A stretch of 7,114 nt of DNA. Source: Candidatus Latescibacterota bacterium. GTDB lineage: Bacteria > Latescibacterota > UBA2968 > UBA8231. The stretch lies in contig DPVW01000004.1 of assembly GCA_003529325.1 (NCBI GenBank), positions 1-7,114 on the forward strand, in the 5' to 3' direction. Of the stretch, positions 1 through 6,288 are shown piece after piece; within the stretch, counting starts at the first letter, position 1; each line of letters starts with the position of its first letter. Made by a program: the position numbers and the translations under genes. The notes under the pieces were generated by a model. It was not told the origin of the DNA and searched no databases. It saw only the letters and a program-made list of their open reading frames with translations.

Positions 1-30
1 AAATGCGGCGGCGAGGGGGAGCTGAGGACC

Positions 31-65
31 AAGGAGCGTGTCCGGTATTGGCTTATACGCTCCTT
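31..65. terminator. Terminator-like hairpin upstream of the small-gene operon
   Basis: The arms AAGGAGCGTGT (31-41) and ATACGCTCCTT (55-65) pair over 11 bp with one G-T wobble, around a 13-nt loop. The stem begins with AA and is followed by only three T's, so the U-tract is short in either direction. The position fits the end of an upstream gene lying outside the window. It could serve as a bidirectional terminator or as a structured leader element. The pairing is seen directly; the role is inferred. Confidence 0.4.
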
Positions 66-118
66 TGCCTATTGCGAATTCAAAATCTACGGTTCCAACT
101 CTCTTTGTCCAACAGAGG

Positions 119-147
119 GGAACGCGTATTTTGCGTCACGCGTCTAT
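119..147 (+). promoter_or_regulatory. Candidate ECF/sigma-E-type promoter of the small-gene operon
   Basis: GGAACGC (119-125) and GTCTAT (142-147) are separated by 16 bp. This resembles the extracytoplasmic-function sigma consensus of a GGAAC-type -35 and a GTC-type -10. Transcription would start near 154, giving a leader of about 65 nt before the ATG at 218. No convincing sigma70 promoter was seen in 66-217. An envelope-stress sigma factor would suit a YtxH-family gene, but the match is partial and could be chance. Confidence 0.28.
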
Positions 148-203
148 TTTCTACATAGGTTTGCTTCTACTAGTTTTACCTTCAGATCGCCTAAATCCCT
201 ACC

Positions 204-209
204 AGGAGA
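204..209 (+). promoter_or_regulatory. Shine-Dalgarno site fixing the start of the YtxH-like gene
   Basis: AGGAGA lies 8 nt before the ATG at 218. It supports this start over the open upstream extension, which reaches back to a GTG at 38 and encodes low-quality sequence lacking any family resemblance. Confidence 0.75.
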
Positions 210-217
210 GAGTGGCA

Positions 218-469
218 ATGCCCTATATGAGACACCACAACAACAGAAACAGCGGCGGCGGTCTCATCGGTTTCCTCATGGGCTGCCTGGCTGGCATTCT
301 TTTTGGTGCTGTCCTCGGAGTTCTTATGGCCCCCCATCGAGGCGATATCACCCGACGGAAACTGGCTCGACGTGCGGGCGAAAAGCGAGATCAAGTCGTT
401 GAGAAGGTCGAAGACCTGATGGTCCACAGAAGCGAGGAAGAAGATGGCGACGAAGCAGCAAATCACTGA
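218..469 (+). CDS. YtxH-family small membrane protein
   Basis: An 83-residue protein with one hydrophobic segment (about residues 15-38), ending in the MAP turn and followed by a basic region (RGDITRRKLARRAGEK, about 41-56). A charged helix comes next and the tail is acidic (EEEDGDE). The order Gly-rich transmembrane helix, AP(x)xG turn, then RxKL is the hallmark of the YtxH domain (gas vesicle/general stress protein class), which is usually about 80-130 residues. Glycines 14, 18, 22, 26, 30 and 34 are spaced exactly four apart, forming a glycine zipper. The molecular function of the family is not established; it is linked to envelope or stress responses in other bacteria. The ATG at 218 has a good Shine-Dalgarno site. 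The 3' end overlaps the next gene by 26 nt, so the two are probably translationally coupled. First gene of a three-gene operon. Confidence 0.85.
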   Translation: MPYMRHHNNRNSGGGLIGFLMGCLAGILFGAVLGVLMAPHRGDITRRKLARRAGEKRDQVVEKVEDLMVHRSEEEDGDEAANH

Positions 470-803
470 CACGCTAAAAAGGCGTTTCGCCGATGTCGCC
501 GATCGGGGTCGTCTCTTCGGTCAGGCTCTCAAGGTGCGCGCCGACATGGCCGCCATTCGCCGTAGATTACGCACCAGCTACGCCGAGCTTGGCGAGGAGG
601 TCTATCGTCGGCTGCGGGATGGAGAACTGGACGGCGACCACCGGCTGCTGACAATGAAAGAACGCGTCGATGGTCTCAAGATCGAAATCAAGCAGCGAGA
701 AGTGGAATTGAACAAGATCGTGCACGCCGACTTGCGACGGGATCACGACACCGGAACAGGTGTTCACGACACCGAAGCAGGTGCTGACGGACAGTCCCCG
801 TGA
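444..803 (+). CDS. Helical, probably coiled-coil hypothetical protein
   Basis: A 119-residue charged protein that I do not recognise by name. Residues 1-95 are predicted to be almost entirely helical. The stretch RADMAAIRRRLRTSYAELGEE (about 32-52) and the segment 71-92 show hydrophobic residues at heptad-like spacing, suggesting a short two-helix coiled coil. It has no signal peptide or membrane segment, so it should be cytoplasmic. The tail from about residue 100 is low complexity and contains a seven-residue tandem repeat (HDTGTGV/HDTEAGA). GAGGAAG (434-440) precedes the ATG and lies within the end of the YtxH-like gene. The stop codon overlaps the next start as GTGA. It sits between two one-helix membrane proteins, which suggests it may act as a cytoplasmic partner bound at the membrane; that is inference from context only. 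Confidence 0.8.
   Translation: MATKQQITDTLKRRFADVADRGRLFGQALKVRADMAAIRRRLRTSYAELGEEVYRRLRDGELDGDHRLLTMKERVDGLKIEIKQREVELNKIVHADLRRDHDTGTGVHDTEAGADGQSP
744..785 (+). repeat. In-frame 21-bp tandem duplication (two copies)
   Basis: Positions 744-764 and 765-785 are two adjacent 21-bp units, each starting CACGACACCG, identical at 18 of 21 positions. They encode HDTGTGV and HDTEAGA near the C-terminus of the helical protein. Because the unit is a multiple of three, the frame is kept. It looks like a fairly recent duplication in an unconstrained tail. Confidence 0.85.
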
Positions 804-895
804 TCCGCTTTCTTCTGGGCGTGGTCGCCGGGTTGGTGACGGGTATTCTGCTGTTCGGGTCCTTGTTGGATCGATTCGAGGACGCCGTCGAGTAG
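800..895 (+). CDS. 31-residue single-span membrane protein
   Basis: This short frame starts with GTG at 800, which overlaps the preceding TGA stop as GTGA, and ends with TAG at 893-895. The product begins MIRFLLGVVAGLVTGILLFG and ends with an acidic tail (DRFEDAVE). Residues 4-23 form one transmembrane helix, with glycines 7, 11 and 15 in a GxxxGxxxG zipper. The Arg at position 3 and the acidic C-terminus would favour the N-terminus in the cytoplasm. Evidence that it is real is the 4-nt stop/start overlap, the coherent membrane segment, the glycine pattern shared with the first gene of the operon, and the end placed just before the convergent gene. Translation probably depends on re-initiation, since no strong Shine-Dalgarno site is visible. 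Function unknown. Confidence 0.62.
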   Translation: MIRFLLGVVAGLVTGILLFGSLLDRFEDAVE

Positions 896-904
896 ATAGT
901 GAAG

Positions 905-2698
905 TCAGGCCGCCTGGCCGCCGTGGTGGAGGTGGTAAAGTCTGGCGTAGATGCCATCGGCGGCGACCAATTCGTCGTGCCGCCCGCGTTCGCGCACTTC
1001 GCCACGATGCAGCACGAGGATCTGGTCGGCATTGCGAATCGTCGACAGCCGGTGGGCGATGACGACGGAGGTGCGCGCCATCATCAGCCGAGAGATCGCC
1101 TCCTGAATGAGTTGCTCCGTCTCGGTGTCGATGCTCGACGTCGCCTCGTCGAGCACGAGGATCGCCGGGTCGAAGGCCAGGGCCCGGGCGAAGGAGAGCA
1201 GTTGACGCTGGCCGGAAGAGAGGCTCGTTCCCCCCTCCGCCACCGGCTGAGAATAGCCCTTCGGCAGACGATCCACGAAACGGTCCGCATTGACGTATCG
1301 GGCGACCGTGTGCACCTGCTCTGCCGTGATCTGTTCGTTTCCAAGGCGGATATTGCCTTCGATGTCCCCGGTGAACAAGAACACGTCCTGCTGCACGATG
1401 CCGATGCGTCGGCGCAACGCTTCCACATCCCATTCTCGCACATCGAGGCCGTCGACCCGGATACTGCCCTGCTGCACCTCGTAGAACCGACACAGGAGGT
1501 TGACGATGGTCGTCTTGCCGGAGCCCGTGGCGCCGACCAGCGCCAGACTCTGTCCGGCGGGCACGCGCAGGGATACATCCTGTAAGATCCAATCCGTCGC
1601 TTCAGGGTCATACTTGAAAAAGACCCGATCGAACTCGATGGCGATGCCCTCCTCCCCGTGCCCGATCTGCCCGGTTGGCCCCCCGGCGGGCTCCGTCGGT
1701 GTATCGAGAAGCTCGAAGATGCGTTCGGAGGCAGCCATGGCACTTTGCAGCAGTGCATAGCGGTCGGAAATGTCCATGATGGGCCGGAAAAATCGGCGGA
1801 TGTACTGCAGAAATGCGACCAGGACCCCCACGTCGATCAGATTCTGCAGGACAGCGCCGGCGCCATACCAGACGATCAATGCCGTGCCCACCGTGCCGAC
1901 AAACTCGGTGAAAGGAAAGAACACCGAGTAGTAGAAGATCTCCCGGTCCTCGGCGCGTCGATATGGCAGGTGTTCGCCGTCGAAGTCCCGCAGGTTGCGC
2001 TCCTGCCGATTAAAAAGCTGCACAACCTCCATGCCGGTGATGTTTTCCTGCAGGAAGGCGTTGAGTCGTGCGAGGCGTCGGCGTAGTTCCCGGTAGGCGA
2101 TCATCGCCTTGCCCTGCAAGTAGAAGGTGGTCACCGCCAGCAGCGGGATCACCGTACAGGAGACGAGCATCAGTTTGACGTTCATGGCCCCCATGAAGGC
2201 GATGATGGCGATCAAGGTGGTCAGGTCCATGAAGACGGAGACGATACCCTCCGTGAAGAACTCGTTGAGCGCCTCCACATCGTTCGTCGTCCGGGTCATC
2301 GTGCGACCGATGGGTGTGCGGTCGAAATAGCGCATCGGCAGTCGCTGTAGATGTTCGAAGATCTGTTTTCGCATATCGCGCATCACATACTGGCCACTCA
2401 GCTCGGTAACCCTCGTCTGACCGTACTGAGCCAGATACTGCACGACGAGGCTGCCGAAATAGAGGCCGATAACGCCGTAGAGGCCCTCCAGGTCGCCTTT
2501 CAGGATGTGGTTGTCTACACCGATCTTGGTCAACCAAGGACCGAGTTGGCTGGAGACTGCCGTCACCAGAATCAGCGTCAGGGCGGCGGCGACCCGTAGT
2601 TTGTACGGCCCCAGATAGCGGATCAGTCGTATTGCCAGTCGCAGGTTGAATGGCCGCTCCTGGACCTCTTCTTCTGTGGACAGATCGACGGGGCTCAC
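905..2698 (-). CDS. ABC exporter half-transporter, catalytic subunit (YheH/MdlB/TM288-like)
   Basis: A 597-residue fusion of a six-helix type I exporter membrane domain (about 20-330) with an ATPase domain (about 352-590). Motifs seen: Walker A GATGSGKT (389-396), Q-loop Gln436, signature LSSGQ (493-497), Walker B ILVLDE with catalytic Glu518, D-loop SSID and switch His549. The block SSGQRQLLSFARALAFDP is typical of the YheH/BmrD branch. The signature departs from LSGGQ while Walker B is intact, the complement of the defects in the upstream partner. Together they should form a heterodimer in the inner membrane that exports lipophilic compounds or drugs; the substrate cannot be predicted. Start: GTG at 2698, overlapping the partner's TGA as GTGA. 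No ATG is available nearby. Last gene of the operon, ending 9 nt from the convergent small-gene operon. Confidence 0.95.
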   Translation of the reverse strand: MSPVDLSTEEEVQERPFNLRLAIRLIRYLGPYKLRVAAALTLILVTAVSSQLGPWLTKIGVDNHILKGDLEGLYGVIGLYFGSLVVQYLAQYGQTRVTELSGQYVMRDMRKQIFEHLQRLPMRYFDRTPIGRTMTRTTNDVEALNEFFTEGIVSVFMDLTTLIAIIAFMGAMNVKLMLVSCTVIPLLAVTTFYLQGKAMIAYRELRRRLARLNAFLQENITGMEVVQLFNRQERNLRDFDGEHLPYRRAEDREIFYYSVFFPFTEFVGTVGTALIVWYGAGAVLQNLIDVGVLVAFLQYIRRFFRPIMDISDRYALLQSAMAASERIFELLDTPTEPAGGPTGQIGHGEEGIAIEFDRVFFKYDPEATDWILQDVSLRVPAGQSLALVGATGSGKTTIVNLLCRFYEVQQGSIRVDGLDVREWDVEALRRRIGIVQQDVFLFTGDIEGNIRLGNEQITAEQVHTVARYVNADRFVDRLPKGYSQPVAEGGTSLSSGQRQLLSFARALAFDPAILVLDEATSSIDTETEQLIQEAISRLMMARTSVVIAHRLSTIRNADQILVLHRGEVRERGRHDELVAADGIYARLYHLHHGGQAA

Positions 2699-4440
2699 AT
2701 CACCTCCAGTTCCTCTGCCAACTGCTGACGGCGCGCCAGACCGGCGTAGATCCCCTGGGACGCTACCAGTTCGCCATGGGTCCCCTCTTCGGCGATGCCG
2801 CCCTCGTCGAGCACGATGATGTGATCGGCATCGCGCAGGGTGGAGATCCGGTGGGCGATGAGGATCGTCGTGCGCTCGGCCATGATCCGTCGAAGGTGTC
2901 CGAGAATCGCCTCTTCCGTATGTGTATCGACGGCGGAAAGGGAGTCGTCGAGGATGAGGATCTCCGGGCGCCGCAACAGGGCTCGCGCCAGGGTCGTCCG
3001 CTGTTTCTGTCCCCCAGACAGGGTCACCCCGCGTTCACCGATCACCGTGGCAAACCCCTCTTCGAAGCTCTCGATATCGGTGCGCACCTGCGCCTCTTCC
3101 GCCGCTTCGTGGATCTGCGGTTCGGAGGCATCCTCGACGCCATACCCGATGTTGGCTCCCATGGTGTCGGAGAACAGGAAGGGCGTCTGCGCTACATAAC
3201 CGATGGCTTGTCGAAGTCGTGTCAGCGGCCATTGATCCAGGGGGACACCGTCGAGCAGGATGCGGCCTTGCGTGGGCTCGATCAGCCGCGGAATCAACCG
3301 GGCAAATGTCGTCTTGCCGGCACCGACACGGCCGATGATGCCCAACGTCGTGCCGGCGGGCAGATCGAGGTTGAGGCTGTGCAACGCCGGTATGCCATCG
3401 TAGGCAAAACCAACGTTGTCAAACTGCAACCTGCCGGAGATTTGCTCCGGCAGCGACGTCGTCGCCGGCAGCGTGCGGTCCGATATCTGTGGTTCGATGG
3501 CCAGTACCTCGTTGATCCGGCGTATGGCGACGAGCGCCCGTTGCGAGCGGTCGATGACCCAACCGACATACGAAACCGGCCGGATCAGCAGCGTCAGATA
3601 GGCATTGAGGGCGACGAAATCACCGATGCTCAAGGAGCCTGCGACCACCCCTTTGCCGCCGAGCCACAGGTTCATTCCCAGGCCGATGGAGGCGATGAGG
3701 AAGGACAGGGGCCGGTAGACAGCGTGGGTGTGGATCAGACTCGCATTGCGCTCGAGATACTCCTGATTGAGTCCCGCAAAATGGCGGCTTTGTGCGGGGC
3801 CCTGTACGTAGGCTTTGACGACCCGAATGCCAGCCAGATTCTCCTGGATAAAGTTGCTGATGTCACCAAAAAAGTCCTGAATCGCGCGAAAGCGGGTGTG
3901 GACGATGGCCGCCATGCGCACGAGGAACAGACTCATCAAGGGCAGTGGGATCAGCACGAGGAGTGTCAATTGCCAGTCGATACGGCACATCATGGTCACG
4001 GAGAAGAGGAAAATCAGCGCCGTCTCGGCGATCCCACGAAGACCATAGGTGAAGAAGATGCGGACCTGCGTGAGATCGTTGGTGGCCCGCGCCATGAGGT
4101 CACCCGTGCGATGTTCCTGGTAAAAGGACAATGGCTGCGCCAACAGATGAGCGAAGAACTTCGTCCGGATATCGTATTCGATCCACGTGGAGGTGACCCC
4201 CGTCAGGCGGCGCATGAAATAACCGCCCATGGCGATACACAAGGCCAAGGCCAGCACATTGATAACGCGATCTCTGACCAGCGACAGTGCCTCAGTGCTA
4301 TCCTCTGCCAGGGAATCGACAGCGGCCCCGATCTGCAGGGGGATGAGCGTTGCTGCGACCTGAGCGCAGGCGATGACCGCTACAGCCAGCAGGATGCGCC
4401 TGCGGTAGGGTCTGACGTACTCGGAGAAGGGTCCAAACAT
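2695..4440 (-). CDS. ABC exporter half-transporter, degenerate-site subunit (YheI/MdlA/TM287-like)
   Basis: A 581-residue half-transporter with an N-terminal six-helix membrane domain (about 12-300) and a C-terminal ATPase domain (about 337-570). Motifs seen: Walker A GRVGAGKT (370-377), Q-loop Gln418, canonical signature LSGGQ (474-478), Walker B ILILDD (Asp498-Asp499), D-loop SAVD and switch His530. Asp499 stands where the catalytic Glu is expected; LDDSLSAVD is the hallmark of the YheI/BmrC and MdlA branch. In the heterodimer this ATPase pairs with the altered LSSGQ loop of the partner to make a degenerate, poorly hydrolysing site. Its own LSGGQ completes the active site of the partner. 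The ATG at 4440 is preceded by AGAGG at 6-nt spacing. The gene order, degenerate subunit first, matches yheI-yheH and mdlA-mdlB. A 40-nt gap separates it from rdgB upstream. Confidence 0.95.
   Translation of the reverse strand: MFGPFSEYVRPYRRRILLAVAVIACAQVAATLIPLQIGAAVDSLAEDSTEALSLVRDRVINVLALALCIAMGGYFMRRLTGVTSTWIEYDIRTKFFAHLLAQPLSFYQEHRTGDLMARATNDLTQVRIFFTYGLRGIAETALIFLFSVTMMCRIDWQLTLLVLIPLPLMSLFLVRMAAIVHTRFRAIQDFFGDISNFIQENLAGIRVVKAYVQGPAQSRHFAGLNQEYLERNASLIHTHAVYRPLSFLIASIGLGMNLWLGGKGVVAGSLSIGDFVALNAYLTLLIRPVSYVGWVIDRSQRALVAIRRINEVLAIEPQISDRTLPATTSLPEQISGRLQFDNVGFAYDGIPALHSLNLDLPAGTTLGIIGRVGAGKTTFARLIPRLIEPTQGRILLDGVPLDQWPLTRLRQAIGYVAQTPFLFSDTMGANIGYGVEDASEPQIHEAAEEAQVRTDIESFEEGFATVIGERGVTLSGGQKQRTTLARALLRRPEILILDDSLSAVDTHTEEAILGHLRRIMAERTTILIAHRISTLRDADHIIVLDEGGIAEEGTHGELVASQGIYAGLARRQQLAEELEVM
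2699..2707 (-). promoter_or_regulatory. Nine-base Shine-Dalgarno sequence at the exporter gene junction
   Basis: On the minus strand GGAGGTGAT stands directly before the GTG start at 2698. It matches the full anti-Shine-Dalgarno complement over nine bases. GGAGG is only 4 nt from the start codon, which is tighter than usual. The site lies inside the last codons of the upstream subunit (Leu-Glu-Val-Met-stop). Strong pairing plus the GTGA overlap suggest tight coupling and near-equal synthesis of the two half-transporters. Confidence 0.8.
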
Positions 4441-4480
4441 CTCAGGCCTCTGAAGAGCGAGACAGATTGCTCAAAGTGAG

Positions 4481-5086
4481 TCAGTCCGTGCGCAGCAGAT
4501 TGGGAAAGGTTTCCAGCAGGACGGGACGCAGTGCCCGCAACGCATGACCCCTGTGGCTCACTGCCCCCTTCTCCGCACGACTGAGTGTCGCCATGCCGCG
4601 GCCATAGGCGGGCACGAAGAACACGGGGTCATAGCCAAAACCGCCATCTCCTTCTGCTTCGTCAAGGATGCGGCCTTCACAGGATCCGGCAGTCGTCGCC
4701 GTGCGTCCATCGGCATCGGCGACGACGAGACAACAATGGAACCGAGCTGTCCGGAGGGCGGTGGGTACACCAGCCAATTCGTCGAGCAGGTGCTGGTAGC
4801 GACCGGCGTCGTCAAGGCCTGCACCGCCATAACGAGCGGATCGCACACCCGGCCGACCATCGAGAGCGTCCACCTCCAGACCGGAATCGTCGGCGACACT
4901 GATCATTCCTGATGCCGACGCATGGGCCTGCGCTTTGAGTAGAGCATTGTCGTAGAAAGTCGTGCCTGTTTCGGCAACGTGCAGGTCGAGTCCGGCGTCT
5001 CGGGGCGAGAGGATCGGGATGTCTTCCAGCAGGGCTCGGAATTCGGCGAGTTTACCGAGGTTGCCCGTGGCGACCAACAGAGGCAC
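4481..5086 (-). CDS. rdgB: RdgB/HAM1 family XTP/dITP diphosphatase
   Basis: Cytosolic house-cleaning enzyme that hydrolyses dITP, XTP and ITP to the monophosphate and pyrophosphate, keeping deaminated purines out of DNA and RNA. The 201-residue product covers the whole family length (about 195-205). Motifs in order: VATGNLGK (5-12, phosphate binding), ETGTTFYDNALLKA (39-52), ADDSGLEVDAL (65-75, metal-binding acidic residues), GRPGVRSARY (77-86), GFGYDPVF (149-156) and EKGAVSHRGHAL (172-183). All of the usual blocks are present, so it should be active. The frame stays open further upstream, but the family N-terminus begins at the GTG at 5086 (Val-Pro-Leu-Leu-Val-Ala-Thr-Gly-Asn). Only a weak Shine-Dalgarno (AGCAGG) precedes it. 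It starts 13 nt after the TPR gene stop, indicating cotranscription. Confidence 0.95.
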   Translation of the reverse strand: MPLLVATGNLGKLAEFRALLEDIPILSPRDAGLDLHVAETGTTFYDNALLKAQAHASASGMISVADDSGLEVDALDGRPGVRSARYGGAGLDDAGRYQHLLDELAGVPTALRTARFHCCLVVADADGRTATTAGSCEGRILDEAEGDGGFGYDPVFFVPAYGRGMATLSRAEKGAVSHRGHALRALRPVLLETFPNLLRTD

Positions 5087-5099
5087 TGTCGTCGACCTG

Positions 5100-6221
5100 C
5101 TACCGCTGACCCTGAGCCTGTGCCTGCGCCGTGTCCAACTCCTGTAACTTATGGGCGCAATAATCCTTGAAACGGCTGTCGACGATCGCCCGCGAATACC
5201 AGGAGCGCGCCTCCGTGATCTGCCCCAACTCGGCATGGGCATCGGCGAGCACGACCTGGGCAGCGTAGAAATTCTTCTGCCGCGAGACGGCAGCATTACC
5301 AGACTCGATAGCGGCGCGGTATTCTCCCGTGCCAAAGTGTGCTTCAGCCAATCGGTATCGTGCCTGTGCGTCCTTGCTATCGATCTCGATGGCCTTTTTC
5401 AACGGTGCAATCGCCTCGCCATGTCGTTGCAGCTGGATCAAGGCTGTGCCGATCAGCACAAAACCATCGACAAATTTGGGGTCCAGGGCGACGGCCTTAC
5501 GCAGTGTCGTCACCGCCCCCTCGAGATCCTGGGCAGCTATGCGCACGTGTGCCAGGCCCGCATACGCCTGAACGAGTGAGCCGTCGATGAGGATGGCCTT
5601 CTCATACATCTGTGCCGCCAACCTCAACTCGCCTCTTTGCCGATAGATGTCACCCAATGACTTGGATGGCCACGGATAGGACGTGTCCGCTGCTGCCGCC
5701 GCCTCAAACACTGGCACCGCTTTGTCTGGCTGGCGCAGACCTATGTGGCACAGACCGATCGTATACAGAGCCTGGGCGTTGTCGGCGTTGTAGCGCAAGG
5801 AGGCTTCGAAGCGCTCGATCGCCTCACCGAAACGGTGTTGCTGTCGTGAGCGAAGGGCCGCCTTGTAGTACAGATCTCCGAGCAATTTTGGGATACGGGC
5901 AGCGAGATCCTCGCGGCTCACGCCGTGGTGCAGGGCTGCCTCCAGCGAGGCGGCCGACTTGTCGTATTCTCCCAGGTGGGCGTGAGCCATTCCGAGAGCG
6001 TAATGAGCGTCTGCGTAGGTGGAGTCAAGACCGACAGCCGATTTCAGCTCGATGGCGGCGTTGCGATAGTCTTTGCTTTGCAGCTGGGTGTATCCCGCTC
6101 GGTAATGAGCGACGGCCTCAGTCGACTGGGCATCAACGAAAGATGGGCTGACCAGCACGAGGAAGCTGGGCACCATAGGTAAAAACCAGGCGCGAGATCG
6201 GGGCGTAGAGACTGGCGTCAT
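5100..6221 (-). CDS. Secreted tetratricopeptide-repeat protein
   Basis: A 373-residue protein starting with a signal peptide: basic Arg8/Arg10, hydrophobic stretch about 12-28, and a likely signal peptidase I site after VDA at residue 31. No lipobox Cys is present, so it should be soluble in the periplasm or extracytoplasmic space. The rest is nine TPR units of about 34 residues: roughly 35-68, 69-102, 112-147, 148-181, 182-215, 216-249, 250-283, 284-317 and 318-351, with the usual W/Y-G-Y-A-P spacing (for example AHYALGMAHAHLGEYDKSAA). The tail is rich in Ala and Gln. TPR solenoids hold protein partners; no enzymatic domain is seen and the partner is unknown. A GTG at 6272 in the same frame would add 17 residues before the signal peptide, but a good promoter overlaps it, so the ATG at 6221 is preferred. 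First gene of the minus-strand operon. Confidence 0.9.
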   Translation of the reverse strand: MTPVSTPRSRAWFLPMVPSFLVLVSPSFVDAQSTEAVAHYRAGYTQLQSKDYRNAAIELKSAVGLDSTYADAHYALGMAHAHLGEYDKSAASLEAALHHGVSREDLAARIPKLLGDLYYKAALRSRQQHRFGEAIERFEASLRYNADNAQALYTIGLCHIGLRQPDKAVPVFEAAAAADTSYPWPSKSLGDIYRQRGELRLAAQMYEKAILIDGSLVQAYAGLAHVRIAAQDLEGAVTTLRKAVALDPKFVDGFVLIGTALIQLQRHGEAIAPLKKAIEIDSKDAQARYRLAEAHFGTGEYRAAIESGNAAVSRQKNFYAAQVVLADAHAELGQITEARSWYSRAIVDSRFKDYCAHKLQELDTAQAQAQGQR

Positions 6222-6259
6222 GGGAGTCTGCTGGTTGCTGGTGGGTATAGAAGAGGCTG

Positions 6260-6288
6260 AACCTACTTGCACCCGGTATGGTTGTCAA
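6260..6288 (-). promoter_or_regulatory. Sigma70-like promoter of the TPR-rdgB-ABC operon
   Basis: Reading the minus strand, a perfect TTGACA -35 (6288-6283) is followed after exactly 17 bp by TAGGTT (6265-6260), which keeps the key T, A and final T of the -10. Transcription would begin near 6253 and give a leader of about 30 nt to the ATG at 6221. This supports that start over the GTG at 6272, which lies within the promoter. Confidence 0.5.

Noticed and set aside
3..155. ATG-started plus-strand frame of about 50 codons at the left edge
   Set aside because: No Shine-Dalgarno is visible because the window begins there, the composition looks random, and it ends inside the promoter region. No support for a gene.
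38..217. N-terminal extension of the YtxH-like frame to a GTG at 38
   Set aside because: The extension lacks family resemblance and crosses the candidate hairpin and promoter. A strong Shine-Dalgarno precedes the ATG at 218.
899..1585. A 228-codon plus-strand open frame antisense to the ATPase domain
   Set aside because: Complementary shadow of conserved Walker and signature regions with no recognisable family or ribosome site.
567..1592. A 341-codon minus-strand open frame over the ABC ATPase domain and the small-gene operon
   Set aside because: Arg/Pro/Gly-rich shadow frame. It runs antisense to the helical protein and out of frame with the ATPase, whose motifs are intact in the true frame.
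2650..4479. A 609-codon plus-strand open frame spanning the whole upstream ABC subunit gene
   Set aside because: It is the exact antisense of a gene with complete ABC exporter motifs. Its translation is rich in Asp, Gln, Gly and Arg, shows no domain, and arises from GC-biased third positions.
5087..5335. Upstream extension of the rdgB frame over the end of the TPR gene
   Set aside because: The family N-terminus begins at the GTG at 5086. The extension is Arg/Ser-rich and overlaps well-formed TPR coding sequence.
6222..6272. GTG at 6272 as the TPR gene start
   Set aside because: It would put 17 extra residues before the signal peptide and would lie within the promoter whose start site is predicted downstream of it.
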